Positions 54,097 through 62,854 of a stretch of 64,000 nucleotides of DNA are shown here, piece after piece. The stretch's first letter is position 1; each line of letters starts with the position of its first letter. A program made the translations under genes and the position numbers. The stretch is from Acinetobacter sp. ANC 3813 (GTDB lineage: Bacteria; Pseudomonadota; Gammaproteobacteria; Pseudomonadales; Moraxellaceae), in NCBI RefSeq assembly GCF_002135435.1, contig NZ_NEGK01000004.1, positions 310,001 to 374,000 on the forward strand. Reading direction: 5' to 3'. The notes beneath the pieces are model-generated. The model ran no database searches. It saw nothing but the letters and a program-made list of their open reading frames with translations, and was not told the DNA's origin.

Positions 54097-54199
54097 ACGA
54101 ATACTCAACAAATTGATCAGCTGGAATTCACCACCCTCATATTTATCTTTTCATAGCTCGCAATTATACTCAATTCTATTTTTTTGATTTTCTTCATCT

Positions 54200-55834
54200 A
54201 TGCCTCATTCCCCAAATACCGCCAAAGGATCTGTCAGCACAGTCCAAACGCTGAATTACTCAAAGTCAGCGGCTATTGCGCTCAGCTGCAGTTTGGTGTT
54301 GGGGCTGTCTGCTTGCTCAACGCTGCCCAAACAAACACCGCAGCCTATGGAATATGCCTTCCATACGCCTACAGAAGAGACATCGCTGGCCAAAAGTGTC
54401 ATGCCGCTGCGCAACGCAAATCCCGGCCTGACTGGCTACCATGTGCTGTATGACCCGCTGGAGGCATTGGCTGCCCGTCTGGAACTAATCAATAAAGCTG
54501 AAAAAACCTTAGATTTGCAGTATTACATTTGGGATAACGACAAAATTGGTTCCATGGCGCTACATTCGATTATTCAGGCTGCAGACCGCGGTGTAAAAGT
54601 CCGCCTGCTGATTGATGATAATAATTCTAAAAAGATGGAAGGCATTTATCTGGCGCTGGACCAGCATGCCAACATTGATGTCAAACTCTTTAATCCCTAC
54701 CGGTTCCGGCATTACCGCGCCATGGACATGGTTCTGAATCTCAAGCGCATCAACCGCCGCATGCATAATAAAAGCTTTATTGCAGACAATCAGATTTCGC
54801 TGATTGGCGGACGCAACATGAGCAACCAATATTACAATCTCAGTGACAATTACCAATTTTCTGATGTTGATGTCATGCTGGTCGGCTCTGCATCTGATGA
54901 AATTATTCATTCTTTTGATGAATACTGGAATGACGATTTTGCCTTTCCAGTGAAGCAGCTGGTCAATCCGCGCCATTACAGCTTGCGCTTTGATGGGCTA
55001 AAGCAGCAGCTGAACGATTTTAATCAGGAAATTACTGTTCAAAATTACCTCAACTTAGCCAACCGCTCACATGCTTTTGATAATTGGTTCAACAATCAAA
55101 TTCAATTTGACTGGGTTAAAGCTGAAGTCGTCAAAGACTCGCCAAGTAAAATCAAAGCCAAAGCTAAAAAAGAGGAGCACTTGAATTTTCAGCTGCTCAA
55201 TCATTTAAGCAAGCCTGAACAAAGTGTCGATATTGTTTCAGCATATTTTGTGCCTGAGAAACAAGGCGCTGAAAAACTGAAACAGCTCAGTGAAAACGGC
55301 GTTCAGGTCCGTGTGCTGACCAACTCTTTCAGAGCCAACGATGTTCCGCTGGTGCATGCTTTTTATCAAACCTACCGTCAGGATCTATTGGAACATGATG
55401 TTCAGCTGTATGAGTTTTTATCTCATCCAAATGCAGAAAACCTGAATATCAATACCGATGAGCTGGCCGATAAAGCCAAAGTCAGCATGAAAGGCCTCAG
55501 CCGTTCCAGCCTGCATGCAAAATTAATGGCGCTGGATGAAAAACAGGTTTTTATAGGCTCTTTTAATTTTGATCCGCGTTCGGCTTATTTAAATACCGAG
55601 ATTGGTGTTTTGCTGAACAGCCCATCTTTAGCCCGCGCAGTGCATACGACGATGGACCAGAACCTCAGCAAATATGCCTATAAGCTGGTCTTAGATGCAA
55701 ACCAGCGCATGAACTGGAAAATTAAACTGGCAAACGGCCAAACACGCACCTATTACAAAGAACCTAAAATGAAATGGTGGCAGCGCGCCAGTATGAAAGT
55801 TATTTCTTGGCTGCCTATAGAAGGCTTTATGTAA
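54200..55834 (+). CDS. Phospholipase D-family lipoprotein (ClsC/YmdC-like)
   Basis: 544 residues. A lipobox GLSACS (Cys near residue 39) follows an atypically long polar N-terminus, so processing by signal peptidase II is likely. Two HKD motifs are complete: HNKSFIADNQISLIGGRN and HAKLMALDEKQVFIGSFNFD (Asp-Pro-Arg next). The C-terminus ends KMKWWQRASMKVISWLP, typical of ClsC-like proteins. These enzymes make cardiolipin from phosphatidylglycerol and phosphatidylethanolamine or cleave phosphodiesters. No clear ribosome site before ATG 54200. It is convergent with a PlsC-type acyltransferase. Confidence 0.88.
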   Translation: MPHSPNTAKGSVSTVQTLNYSKSAAIALSCSLVLGLSACSTLPKQTPQPMEYAFHTPTEETSLAKSVMPLRNANPGLTGYHVLYDPLEALAARLELINKAEKTLDLQYYIWDNDKIGSMALHSIIQAADRGVKVRLLIDDNNSKKMEGIYLALDQHANIDVKLFNPYRFRHYRAMDMVLNLKRINRRMHNKSFIADNQISLIGGRNMSNQYYNLSDNYQFSDVDVMLVGSASDEIIHSFDEYWNDDFAFPVKQLVNPRHYSLRFDGLKQQLNDFNQEITVQNYLNLANRSHAFDNWFNNQIQFDWVKAEVVKDSPSKIKAKAKKEEHLNFQLLNHLSKPEQSVDIVSAYFVPEKQGAEKLKQLSENGVQVRVLTNSFRANDVPLVHAFYQTYRQDLLEHDVQLYEFLSHPNAENLNINTDELADKAKVSMKGLSRSSLHAKLMALDEKQVFIGSFNFDPRSAYLNTEIGVLLNSPSLARAVHTTMDQNLSKYAYKLVLDANQRMNWKIKLANGQTRTYYKEPKMKWWQRASMKVISWLPIEGFM

Positions 55835-55856
55835 ACCTTCTTGGCAAAAATTGTAC

Positions 55857-56669
55857 TTATTCCGCAGGATGCTGCAGCACTTTAGCCTGCAGCTGCGCTA
55901 ACCCTTCCGTCATTTTAAGCTGTACGGCTTGCGTTAAGCTCTCCACCGTATGCCCAGCCGAATCAATTGCCGGCAGCGCCATCAAATGCGCTGTCACCTG
56001 CGGCATTTCCAATACATTTTGCACGTGTTTGGCAAAAGAAATTTCGCCAATATACGGCGCCACCGTGTCTAACTCACCGCGCTGATTGACGTAGCAAATT
56101 AAGCAGATTTGAACAGGACGCCGCGCCTCAATTGCAGCACCCAGCAAACGGCCATGTACTTTTTTAATTTTGGTACCGTCTGACGTTGTCGCCTCAGGGA
56201 AAAACAGTACTGGACTGTCCTGCTTCAAAAAATTGGTAATTTGCTCGCGGATTTTGACCGAGTCTCCTGAGCCGCGCTGAATAAACAGCGTACCGCCGCC
56301 TTTTGCCAATTTGCCAATCAACGGCCATTTTTCAATTTCAGCCTTCGCCAGAAAAAAGACCCGTGCCCCTGAACCCAGCACAGCCACATCCAGCCAAGAA
56401 ATATGGTTGCTGACCCATAAAGCTGGGGTCCGCGGAATCTCGCCATGCACCCGTATCTCAATATTGAAAACCTTGCATAATTTGCGGCAGAAATACTGCA
56501 CATAGCGTGTATTGGCAGGGTTGTTCGGGTCTTTGTATAAGCGATAGAAATACACCAGATAAAAGCCTTGGATGACCGCTCCCATCATCGCAAAAACCTT
56601 GCGGACATATAAGAAAAAGCGCGCAAAGCCTTTTAAAGTTGAAGTTGTCGGTGCAGCAGATACATTCAT
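55857..56669 (-). CDS. Lysophospholipid (1-acylglycerol-3-phosphate) acyltransferase
   Basis: I start at ATG 56669; a GTG six codons earlier is possible. 270 residues. The PlsC motifs are NHISWLDVAVLG (HxxxxD), FIQRGSGDSV and FPEATTSDG, with one N-terminal membrane helix. It would acylate lysophosphatidic acid or a related lysolipid. It is a PlsC-family member of the Acinetobacter type that often stands outside the main phospholipid operon. It is convergent with the phospholipase D gene, with only 22 bases between stops. Confidence 0.85.
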   Translation of the reverse strand: MNVSAAPTTSTLKGFARFFLYVRKVFAMMGAVIQGFYLVYFYRLYKDPNNPANTRYVQYFCRKLCKVFNIEIRVHGEIPRTPALWVSNHISWLDVAVLGSGARVFFLAKAEIEKWPLIGKLAKGGGTLFIQRGSGDSVKIREQITNFLKQDSPVLFFPEATTSDGTKIKKVHGRLLGAAIEARRPVQICLICYVNQRGELDTVAPYIGEISFAKHVQNVLEMPQVTAHLMALPAIDSAGHTVESLTQAVQLKMTEGLAQLQAKVLQHPAE

Positions 56670-56851
56670 ACAATTATCACTAATCACAAAACGGCTAAGT
56701 GTTTTTAAGCACAGTTGCTCAACATACTATACCGAAGCGCCCAATTTTGCATTGATCATAAAAACCGAAGATTGGCATCATCATTTCCCATTTCAATCGA
56801 ATATTAAAATCAATAATAATAAATCAATCGAATATAAAGATTGATATTTTT

Positions 56852-56980
56852 ATGAATGAACAGAACAGCCAGGAAGCAGCCATCCCTGCATGGACTGCCT
56901 TAAAGTGGATCGGTGGCTTCGCAGCCTTATATAGCGGTTTAATGATGATTTTTGCACAGGTATTTTATAATGCCATTTAA
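56852..56980 (+). CDS. Small single-TM protein, 42 aa
   Basis: ATG 56852 to TAA 56980. It encodes MNEQNSQEAAIPAWTALKWI, then a membrane helix GGFAALYSGLMMIFAQVFYN and AI. A short polar head with one membrane helix is typical of small inner-membrane proteins. There is no clear ribosome site, but the frame is tidy. It sits 55 bases before hflX. Confidence 0.45.
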   Translation: MNEQNSQEAAIPAWTALKWIGGFAALYSGLMMIFAQVFYNAI

Positions 56981-57034
56981 ATCATTCCGCCCTTTTGCCT
57001 GATTTTCGCCTAGAATAATGCTTTAAGCAGGAGT

Positions 57035-58372
57035 ATGTGCAGATTGGATCAGTCAAAACAGCAGAGCGGTGAACGCGTTATTTTAGTCAGTGTTGCAGTA
57101 CAAATGCTGGAAAACTTAGACGCGGAAGAATTTCACCTGCTGGCAGACTCTGCTGGTGCAGATATTTTAGAACACATCCATGTGCAGCGTATCCGCCCAG
57201 AAGCCAAACTGTTTATCGGCACAGGCAAAGCAGATGAAATCGCCCAAATTGCGCAGGCGCATGAAGCAGACTTGGTCATTTTTGACCATGCCCTCACGCC
57301 CGCTCAAGCGCGTAATTTAGAAAAAATCATGCACTGCCGTGTAGTTGACCGCACTGAATTAATCTTAGATATTTTCGCGCAGCGCGCGCGCACCTACGAA
57401 GGCAAACTGCAAGTAGAATTAGCGCAGCTGCAGCATCTCTCCTCACGGCTGATCCGCAGCCGCGGCGACCTTGACAGCCAAAAAGGCGGTATTGGCCTGC
57501 GCGGACCAGGAGAAACCGTTTTAGAAACTGACCGACGCCTTCTGCGTATCCGTATGGGGCAGCTGAAAGCTAAAATTGATAAAGTAAAACAAACTCGTAT
57601 GCAGGGCCGTGTGGCTCGCCAAAAAGCCGCCGTGCCAACAGTGTCTTTGGTCGGTTATACCAATGCCGGCAAGTCGACCCTTTTCAATATTTTGGCAGAC
57701 AGCGATGTGTATGCTGCGGACCAATTATTTGCCACATTAGATCCAACTTTACGGCGCCTAAATTGGGATGGCATCGGCAATTTAGTTTTGGCAGACACCG
57801 TGGGCTTTGTCCGCAATCTATCGCACTCATTAGTCGAATCTTTTAAAGCAACACTGGAAGAAACCGTAGAATCTACTCTCCTGCTGCATGTGATTGATTC
57901 CAGCAGCCCAGATATGCTTGAACAAATTGAAGCCGTAGAGAAAGTACTGAAAGAAATTGGCGCTGAGGCTCCTGTGCTGCGGGTTTATAATAAAATTGAT
58001 GCCAGCGGAGAGCAGGCCAAAATTATCTATAAAGCGCCCAATCAGCCGGACCGCGTTTATGTTTCCGCACATAGTCAGCAAGGCTTGAATTTTCTGAAAC
58101 AAGCTGTTCATGAATGCCTGATGGGGCATTTGCAAAGCTTCGAACTCACTTTAAAACCTGCTTACGGCAAATTGCGCAATCAGCTTTACGGCCTAAACGT
58201 CATTCAATCTGAAAATTATGATGATTTTGGCAATCTGCATCTGCATGTCATTATGGCGCCCAACAAGCTTGAACAGCTGATCAAACAGGCACACCTGCCC
58301 TTAGATGAAATCTTAGGTGAACGCGCCAGTTTCTTCCAAAAACCGCTTGAAGAGTTTGAAATCAAGGACTAA
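57035..58372 (+). CDS. hflX: Ribosome-associated GTPase HflX
   Basis: 445 residues. The HflX N-terminal domain (GTGKADEIAQ, DHALTPAQARNLE, VVDRTELILDIFAQRA) is followed by a glycine-rich GGIGLRGPGETVLE linker. The GTPase has G1 VGYTNAGKSTLFN, G3 DTVGFVRNL and G4 YNKID. HflX splits stalled or heat-damaged ribosomes. GGAG is only one base from ATG 57035, so the true start may be a TTG three codons in; E. coli HflX starts near this point. Confidence 0.93.
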   Translation: MCRLDQSKQQSGERVILVSVAVQMLENLDAEEFHLLADSAGADILEHIHVQRIRPEAKLFIGTGKADEIAQIAQAHEADLVIFDHALTPAQARNLEKIMHCRVVDRTELILDIFAQRARTYEGKLQVELAQLQHLSSRLIRSRGDLDSQKGGIGLRGPGETVLETDRRLLRIRMGQLKAKIDKVKQTRMQGRVARQKAAVPTVSLVGYTNAGKSTLFNILADSDVYAADQLFATLDPTLRRLNWDGIGNLVLADTVGFVRNLSHSLVESFKATLEETVESTLLLHVIDSSSPDMLEQIEAVEKVLKEIGAEAPVLRVYNKIDASGEQAKIIYKAPNQPDRVYVSAHSQQGLNFLKQAVHECLMGHLQSFELTLKPAYGKLRNQLYGLNVIQSENYDDFGNLHLHVIMAPNKLEQLIKQAHLPLDEILGERASFFQKPLEEFEIKD

Positions 58373-58416
58373 ATCGGTTAAAACGTGATTAGTATAATTT
58401 TAATGAAAGATCAAAA

Positions 58417-58788
58417 ATGGACTGGATCAAGCACATCAATTGGAAAGCGTGGATAGGCACAATTGCTTTAATTATTATTTTCCGTGAGGGTGCAGTCTGG
58501 GTGATGAAGCAATTCAATCATCCAGAGCTGGGCAATTTGGTGGGCCTGCTGGGTCTGCTGATTGTGCTGTCGCTCTGGCGAAAACTGCATAAAATTCCAG
58601 CCAGTCTGGTCGACACCAACAATAAAATAATGAAAGAAAGCGCTTTTGCCTTCTTGCCCATCAGCGCAGGCTCATTGCTCATGCTGATGCATTTGGGAGA
58701 CGAAATCCCAATGTTTTTAGTGGTTTTGTTTGTGAGTACACTCATCCCGCTCTGGGTATACGCAAAAATGTCTAAGAAATGGCTATAG
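58417..58788 (+). CDS. lrgA: LrgA/CidA-family holin-like protein
   Basis: 123 residues with four hydrophobic helices. The family motifs are FREGAVWVMKQFNHPELGNL (part) and AFAFLPISAGSLLML. LrgA is a holin-like membrane protein; with LrgB it tunes murein hydrolase activity and, in some bacteria, pyruvate uptake. It is nine bases upstream of the LrgB gene, so they are one unit. Confidence 0.85.
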   Translation: MDWIKHINWKAWIGTIALIIIFREGAVWVMKQFNHPELGNLVGLLGLLIVLSLWRKLHKIPASLVDTNNKIMKESAFAFLPISAGSLLMLMHLGDEIPMFLVVLFVSTLIPLWVYAKMSKKWL

Positions 58789-58797
58789 GAGAAGAGC

Positions 58798-59472
58798 ATG
58801 CTTGCTGTATTTTACGGATTTTTTCTGACCCTTATCGCTTACTTGCTGGCTAAACCGATCAATAAAAAACTGCCTCAGATTCCTGTGATTGTGATTGGCA
58901 TGTTTTTGGTGATCGGCATGCTGTATCTATTCGGCATTCCTTATGAACGCTATATGACTCAGGTGAATCCCTTATTCAATCACCTATTGGGCTATGTCAC
59001 TGTAGCACTGGCCATACCTTTAGCGGCGATGCGATATGATGACTTGCCACTAAAAGTTGTGGGCGGCATTTTAATTTTCGCCAGCATCAGTGCTGTGGCA
59101 TTGCCAATGGGATTGGCCTACTTGCTGCATTTGTCTGATCCAACCATTATGGCCTTTGCCACGCGCGCCGTGACCACACCGATTGCCATTAATATTGCAA
59201 CTTTGCTGCATTCACCTATCCCCTTGGTGATTTTAATTGTGATTTTGTCTGGCGTGATTGGCGCTGCTTTTTCACCGCTCATTTTGCGTCATATCAATGA
59301 TGAACGTGCTTCAGGCTTAGCGCTGGGACTGGCTGCTCATGCCATCGGCACAGCTCAGGCATGGCAGCGCGGCAGTGTTGCAGGCCGTTACGCCGCTTTC
59401 GGCATGGCTGTAAATGCGGTATTCACTGCAATTTGGCTGCCAACATTTATCTTTTTCTTACAAAAAATGTGA
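58798..59472 (+). CDS. lrgB: LrgB-family protein
   Basis: 224 residues with about seven hydrophobic helices. The LrgB motifs are ATRAVTTPIAINIATLL, GVIGAAFSPLILRHI and GLAAHAIGTAQAW. AGGAG stands six bases before ATG 58798. Works with LrgA. Confidence 0.9.
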   Translation: MLAVFYGFFLTLIAYLLAKPINKKLPQIPVIVIGMFLVIGMLYLFGIPYERYMTQVNPLFNHLLGYVTVALAIPLAAMRYDDLPLKVVGGILIFASISAVALPMGLAYLLHLSDPTIMAFATRAVTTPIAINIATLLHSPIPLVILIVILSGVIGAAFSPLILRHINDERASGLALGLAAHAIGTAQAWQRGSVAGRYAAFGMAVNAVFTAIWLPTFIFFLQKM

Positions 59473-59568
59473 CTGAAAAAACATTTTCACACAATTGTAT
59501 TGTTTTGTAATTGGGCATATGATCAAAAGGCATACTGTTTTTTTCACATTAAAAAAAGGATGATTTTA

Positions 59569-60015
59569 ATGAAAAAACTCAAATTGATTTCAGCACTGAT
59601 GCTTAGCAGCTTTTCCAGCCTGCTTTGGGCGAATGACATTACGGGGTTATGGCGCAACATTGATGATAAGACGGGTTCATCCAAAGCCATTTTGGAAATC
59701 CGCCAAGAATCTAATGGCGCCTATATTGCTAAAATTGTCAAAGTCACACCGCGTCCAGGCTACACGCCTAAAGAAACCTGCGTAGACTGCCCGCCGCCTT
59801 ATACAAACAAGCCCATCTTAGGTTTGGACATTCTCACGGGGTTAAAGGCAAATGGTGAAAATACTTATGTGGGAGGCAAAATTCTCGACCCGCTTTCAGG
59901 AAAAATATACAGCACCAAAGTCAAATTAAGCCCAAATGGCAAGCGTATAACTTTACGCGGTTACGTCGGCGTTTCAGCCCTCGGCCGCAGCCAAACATGG
60001 ATCCGCCACGAGTAG
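59569..60015 (+). CDS. DUF2147 exported protein, copy A
   Basis: ATG 59569 (MKKLKLISAL) has AAGGA eight bases upstream; the long frame upstream is rejected. 148 residues: signal peptide ending LLWA, then GLWRNIDDKTGSSKAILEIR, the conserved RPGYTPKETCVDCPPPYTNK with two Cys, and GGKILDPLSGKIY. DUF2147 is a lipocalin-like beta fold of unknown function. First of three tandem paralogs. Confidence 0.88.
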   Translation: MKKLKLISALMLSSFSSLLWANDITGLWRNIDDKTGSSKAILEIRQESNGAYIAKIVKVTPRPGYTPKETCVDCPPPYTNKPILGLDILTGLKANGENTYVGGKILDPLSGKIYSTKVKLSPNGKRITLRGYVGVSALGRSQTWIRHE

Positions 60016-60161
60016 AGCCGCGTTTTACTTGCATAATAAATAAAGACAAATAAAACAAAGCTCTAAATAAAAAATACTCAACATTCACTTGCAGATGCTT
60101 TGGCCATCATTTTCTGCCAAACAATGCACCTGAATAGCAGACAATAAAAGGAAAAGAGAAT

Positions 60162-60602
60162 ATGCCAAAAAAAATTTTGCTTGCAGCTTTACTGTCATTC
60201 AGTTCATCTCTCTTTGCACAAGACCTGAGTGGTGTTTGGCAGCAGATTGATGACAAAACGGGATCACCTAAAGCATTAATTGAAATTCGTAAGGAACAGA
60301 ACGGTTCTTTTACTGGAAAAATTATCAAAATCACCCCGCGCCCAGGCTACACACCGCGTGAAAAATGCATTGATTGCCCTGCGCCGTATGCCAATCAGCC
60401 GATTCTCGGCTTAGATGTATTCAAAAGCTTAAAACATGAAGCTGAAAATTTGTACTCGGGAGGCAAAATTCTTGATCCACTTTCTGGTAAAATATATAAC
60501 TTGAAAGCGAAGCAGACAGCGAATGGAAAACGCTTGCTTTTAAGGGGATATATTGGCATCTCAGCGATTGGCCGTACACAAACGTGGATCCGCCAAGAAT
60601 AA
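60162..60602 (+). CDS. DUF2147 exported protein, copy B
   Basis: 146 residues, start MPKKILLAALLSF, signal peptide ending LFA. It shows QIDDKTGSPKALIEIRKEQN, the CIDC pair, GGKILDPLSGKIY and the ending RTQTWIRQE. AAGGAA precedes ATG. Closer in sequence to copy A than to copy C at the GKIYN-to-C-terminus region by eye. Second of three tandem genes, 146 bases after copy A. Confidence 0.88.
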   Translation: MPKKILLAALLSFSSSLFAQDLSGVWQQIDDKTGSPKALIEIRKEQNGSFTGKIIKITPRPGYTPREKCIDCPAPYANQPILGLDVFKSLKHEAENLYSGGKILDPLSGKIYNLKAKQTANGKRLLLRGYIGISAIGRTQTWIRQE

Positions 60603-60649
60603 GTGCATGTATGCCAGTATTTTTTAGCGACAGATCATACAGGTTTTTT

Positions 60650-61102
60650 ATGAAACGTAATTTTAAATTGGGGTTGCTTTTGTTGGGCGCTGTATTTAGC
60701 GGTTCTGCCCTGGCACAAGATTTAACAGGTACTTGGCAATCTATTGATGATAAAACAGGTTCGCCTAAAGCAGTCATTGAAATTAATAAAGAAAACAATG
60801 GCTCTTATACTGGGACAATTGTCAAAATCACCCCGAGACCTGGCTATACGCCGCAAAAAAACTGTAATGACTGCCCTGCACCATATACAAACAAACCAAT
60901 CTTAGGCATGGAAATCCTGAAAGGTTTAAAAAATGTTGAAGGCACCAATAATTATGAACGCGGCCGTGTCATCGATCCGCTGGCTGGCAAAGTTTATAAT
61001 GCCAAAGTTAAATTAAACCCAACGGGTAAACGCTTAACTTTGCGTGCATACATGGGCGTTTCAACACTTGGACGCAATCAAACATGGATCCGCATTGACT
61101 AA
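60650..61102 (+). CDS. DUF2147 exported protein, copy C
   Basis: ATG 60650 (MKRNFKLGLLLLG), with AGG seven bases upstream; upstream frame rejected. 150 residues: signal peptide ending ALA, then GTWQSIDDKTGSPKAVIEIN, the Cys pair CNDC and RVIDPLAGKVYNAKVK. Only 47 bases separate it from copy B, so B and C are co-transcribed, and A may be too. Ends in a strong terminator. Confidence 0.88.
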   Translation: MKRNFKLGLLLLGAVFSGSALAQDLTGTWQSIDDKTGSPKAVIEINKENNGSYTGTIVKITPRPGYTPQKNCNDCPAPYTNKPILGMEILKGLKNVEGTNNYERGRVIDPLAGKVYNAKVKLNPTGKRLTLRAYMGVSTLGRNQTWIRID

Positions 61103-61113
61103 GCGCATCTCAA

Positions 61114-61144
61114 TAAAAAGCCGCACTTTGTGCGGCTTTTTTAT
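61114..61144. terminator. Two-way terminator DUF2147 / apaH
   Basis: AAAAAGCCGCA-CTTTG-TGCGGCTTTTT with both runs, in a convergent gap. Confidence 0.88.
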
Positions 61145-61162
61145 TTCCTGATGAAGCAAGCT

Positions 61163-62008
61163 TTAAAACATCGGATTATTCACGCGGAAACTTTCCTGAT
61201 CTTCTAAACGGTACGCAATCAGCTGATTGCCCCAAACGCAGCCGCCATCTACATTTTGAATCTGAGCTGAAATGGTTTTACCCTGCAATGCGGCCCAATG
61301 TCCAAAAACAATCTGATGCGTCTGCGCTGCTTGAGACTCAAACTCAAACCAAGGCAAATAGCCTTCAGGCATAGGATCATCCAGAGCATCTTTGAAACTG
61401 AACTCCATGCGCCCTTCGGCATCCGTTAAGCGCATGCGGGTCAAATAATTGGTAATGCAGCGCAATCGGTCATTGCCCTGTAAATCATCCGACCACAGCG
61501 TCGGTTTTTTGCCGTACATGCCCCTCAGAAAATCGTCCAGCACCGCAAAATCATCGTGACTGATGACCGTTTCAACTTCTTTGGCCAGCGCAGCCGCTTG
61601 CGCAGTCGTCCAATTGCAGGGAATGCCCGCATGCGTCAGCACAGTTTTTTCATTTGGAAATAGGCACAGCGGCTGTTTGCGCAGCCAATCAATCAGATCA
61701 TCACTCTCTAAAGCGTGAATCACATCATCAATATTATCCTGCGCTTTAATCTCTTTAATCCCGCGCGCAACCGCCAGTAAATTCAAATCATGATTGCCTA
61801 GTACGGTTGCTGCAGCGCCTCGATCAGCCAGCTTCTTAATAAAGCGCAGGGCGCCAATCGAGTTTTCACCGCGCGCGACCAAATCTCCAGCAAACCAGAT
61901 AAAGTCTTGATCTGCATCAAACTGAATCTGTTTCAGCAAGACTTTCAAAGCCTCAAAGCAGCCTTGAACATCACCAATCACATAATTATAGCGAATTGCA
62001 CGAGACAT
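61163..62008 (-). CDS. apaH: Diadenosine tetraphosphatase (symmetrical)
   Basis: 281 residues, the E. coli ApaH length (280). Metal motifs are VIGDVQGCF, WFAGDLVARGENS and LGNHDLNLLA, plus THAGIPCNW and FGHWAALQG. It cleaves Ap4A to two ADP and removes Np4-type RNA caps. The ATG lies three bases past the rsmA stop with no ribosome site of its own, so translation is coupled. Confidence 0.95.
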   Translation of the reverse strand: MSRAIRYNYVIGDVQGCFEALKVLLKQIQFDADQDFIWFAGDLVARGENSIGALRFIKKLADRGAAATVLGNHDLNLLAVARGIKEIKAQDNIDDVIHALESDDLIDWLRKQPLCLFPNEKTVLTHAGIPCNWTTAQAAALAKEVETVISHDDFAVLDDFLRGMYGKKPTLWSDDLQGNDRLRCITNYLTRMRLTDAEGRMEFSFKDALDDPMPEGYLPWFEFESQAAQTHQIVFGHWAALQGKTISAQIQNVDGGCVWGNQLIAYRLEDQESFRVNNPMF

Positions 62009-62011
62009 GAT

Positions 62012-62824
62012 TTAAGCCGCCATTTGATCTGCTAGAGCCACAAATTGAGCCATGCTTAAGGTTTCAGGACGCGCCATTGGATCAATTCCTGCTTTCTCAA
62101 AAGCATCTTCAACCAGCATGCCTTTTAGGCTGTTGCGCAATGTTTTGCGGCGCTGTGTAAATACATGCGAGACCAAACGCGCCAAGGCTTTTTCATCTTT
62201 AGCAATAATAGGCTTCACATCATAAGGCTCAAGACGGAACACAGCAGAAGTAACTTTTGGCGGCGGATTAAAAGACCCTGGCGGCACTTCAAATAAGAAG
62301 GTTGGCTTACAGTAATACTGAATCATCACCGATAAACGGCCATACTCTTTGGTATTTGGTGAAGCGGTAATACGGTCCACCACTTCTTTTTGCAGCATAA
62401 AGTGCATGTCTTTAACTTTGTTGCCAAATTCCAAGAGATGGAAGAGCAATGGCGTAGAAATGTTATACGGCAAATTACCAACTACACGCAGTGGACGGTC
62501 TTCTTGATAGAGTGACATGAAATCAAATTTCAGTGCATCAGCTTCAATAATTGTGAGACGCTCTGGGTGCGGCACACGGCCCGGTAAACCAGCTGCCAAA
62601 TCACGGTCAAGCTCGATCACAGTCAAAGCATCACACTCACCAATTAAAGGCGACGTTAAAGCTGCAAGCCCTGGACCAATTTCGACAATATTATCGCCTG
62701 TGCGCGGGTTCACCGAACGTACAATTTTGGCAATGACACGCTGGTCATGTAAGAAGTTTTGACCAAAACGCTTCCGCGTATGATGCCCTTCATCTTTCGG
62801 GTTTAAGGCATTAATCTGATACAT
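62012..62824 (-). CDS. rsmA: 16S rRNA (A1518/A1519-N6) dimethyltransferase
   Basis: I start at ATG 62824 (MYQINALNPK), with GGA seven bases upstream; two other starts are five codons or less away. 270 residues. The signatures are KRFGQNFLHDQ, the SAM loop VEIGPGLAALT, VVGNLPYNISTPLLFHL and FTQRRKTLRN. It dimethylates two adjacent adenines at the 3' end of 16S rRNA. Mutations of ksgA give kasugamycin resistance. Confidence 0.95.
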   Translation of the reverse strand: MYQINALNPKDEGHHTRKRFGQNFLHDQRVIAKIVRSVNPRTGDNIVEIGPGLAALTSPLIGECDALTVIELDRDLAAGLPGRVPHPERLTIIEADALKFDFMSLYQEDRPLRVVGNLPYNISTPLLFHLLEFGNKVKDMHFMLQKEVVDRITASPNTKEYGRLSVMIQYYCKPTFLFEVPPGSFNPPPKVTSAVFRLEPYDVKPIIAKDEKALARLVSHVFTQRRKTLRNSLKGMLVEDAFEKAGIDPMARPETLSMAQFVALADQMAA

Positions 62825-62854
62825 AGACATTTCCAACGTGTAAATAAGATAAAA

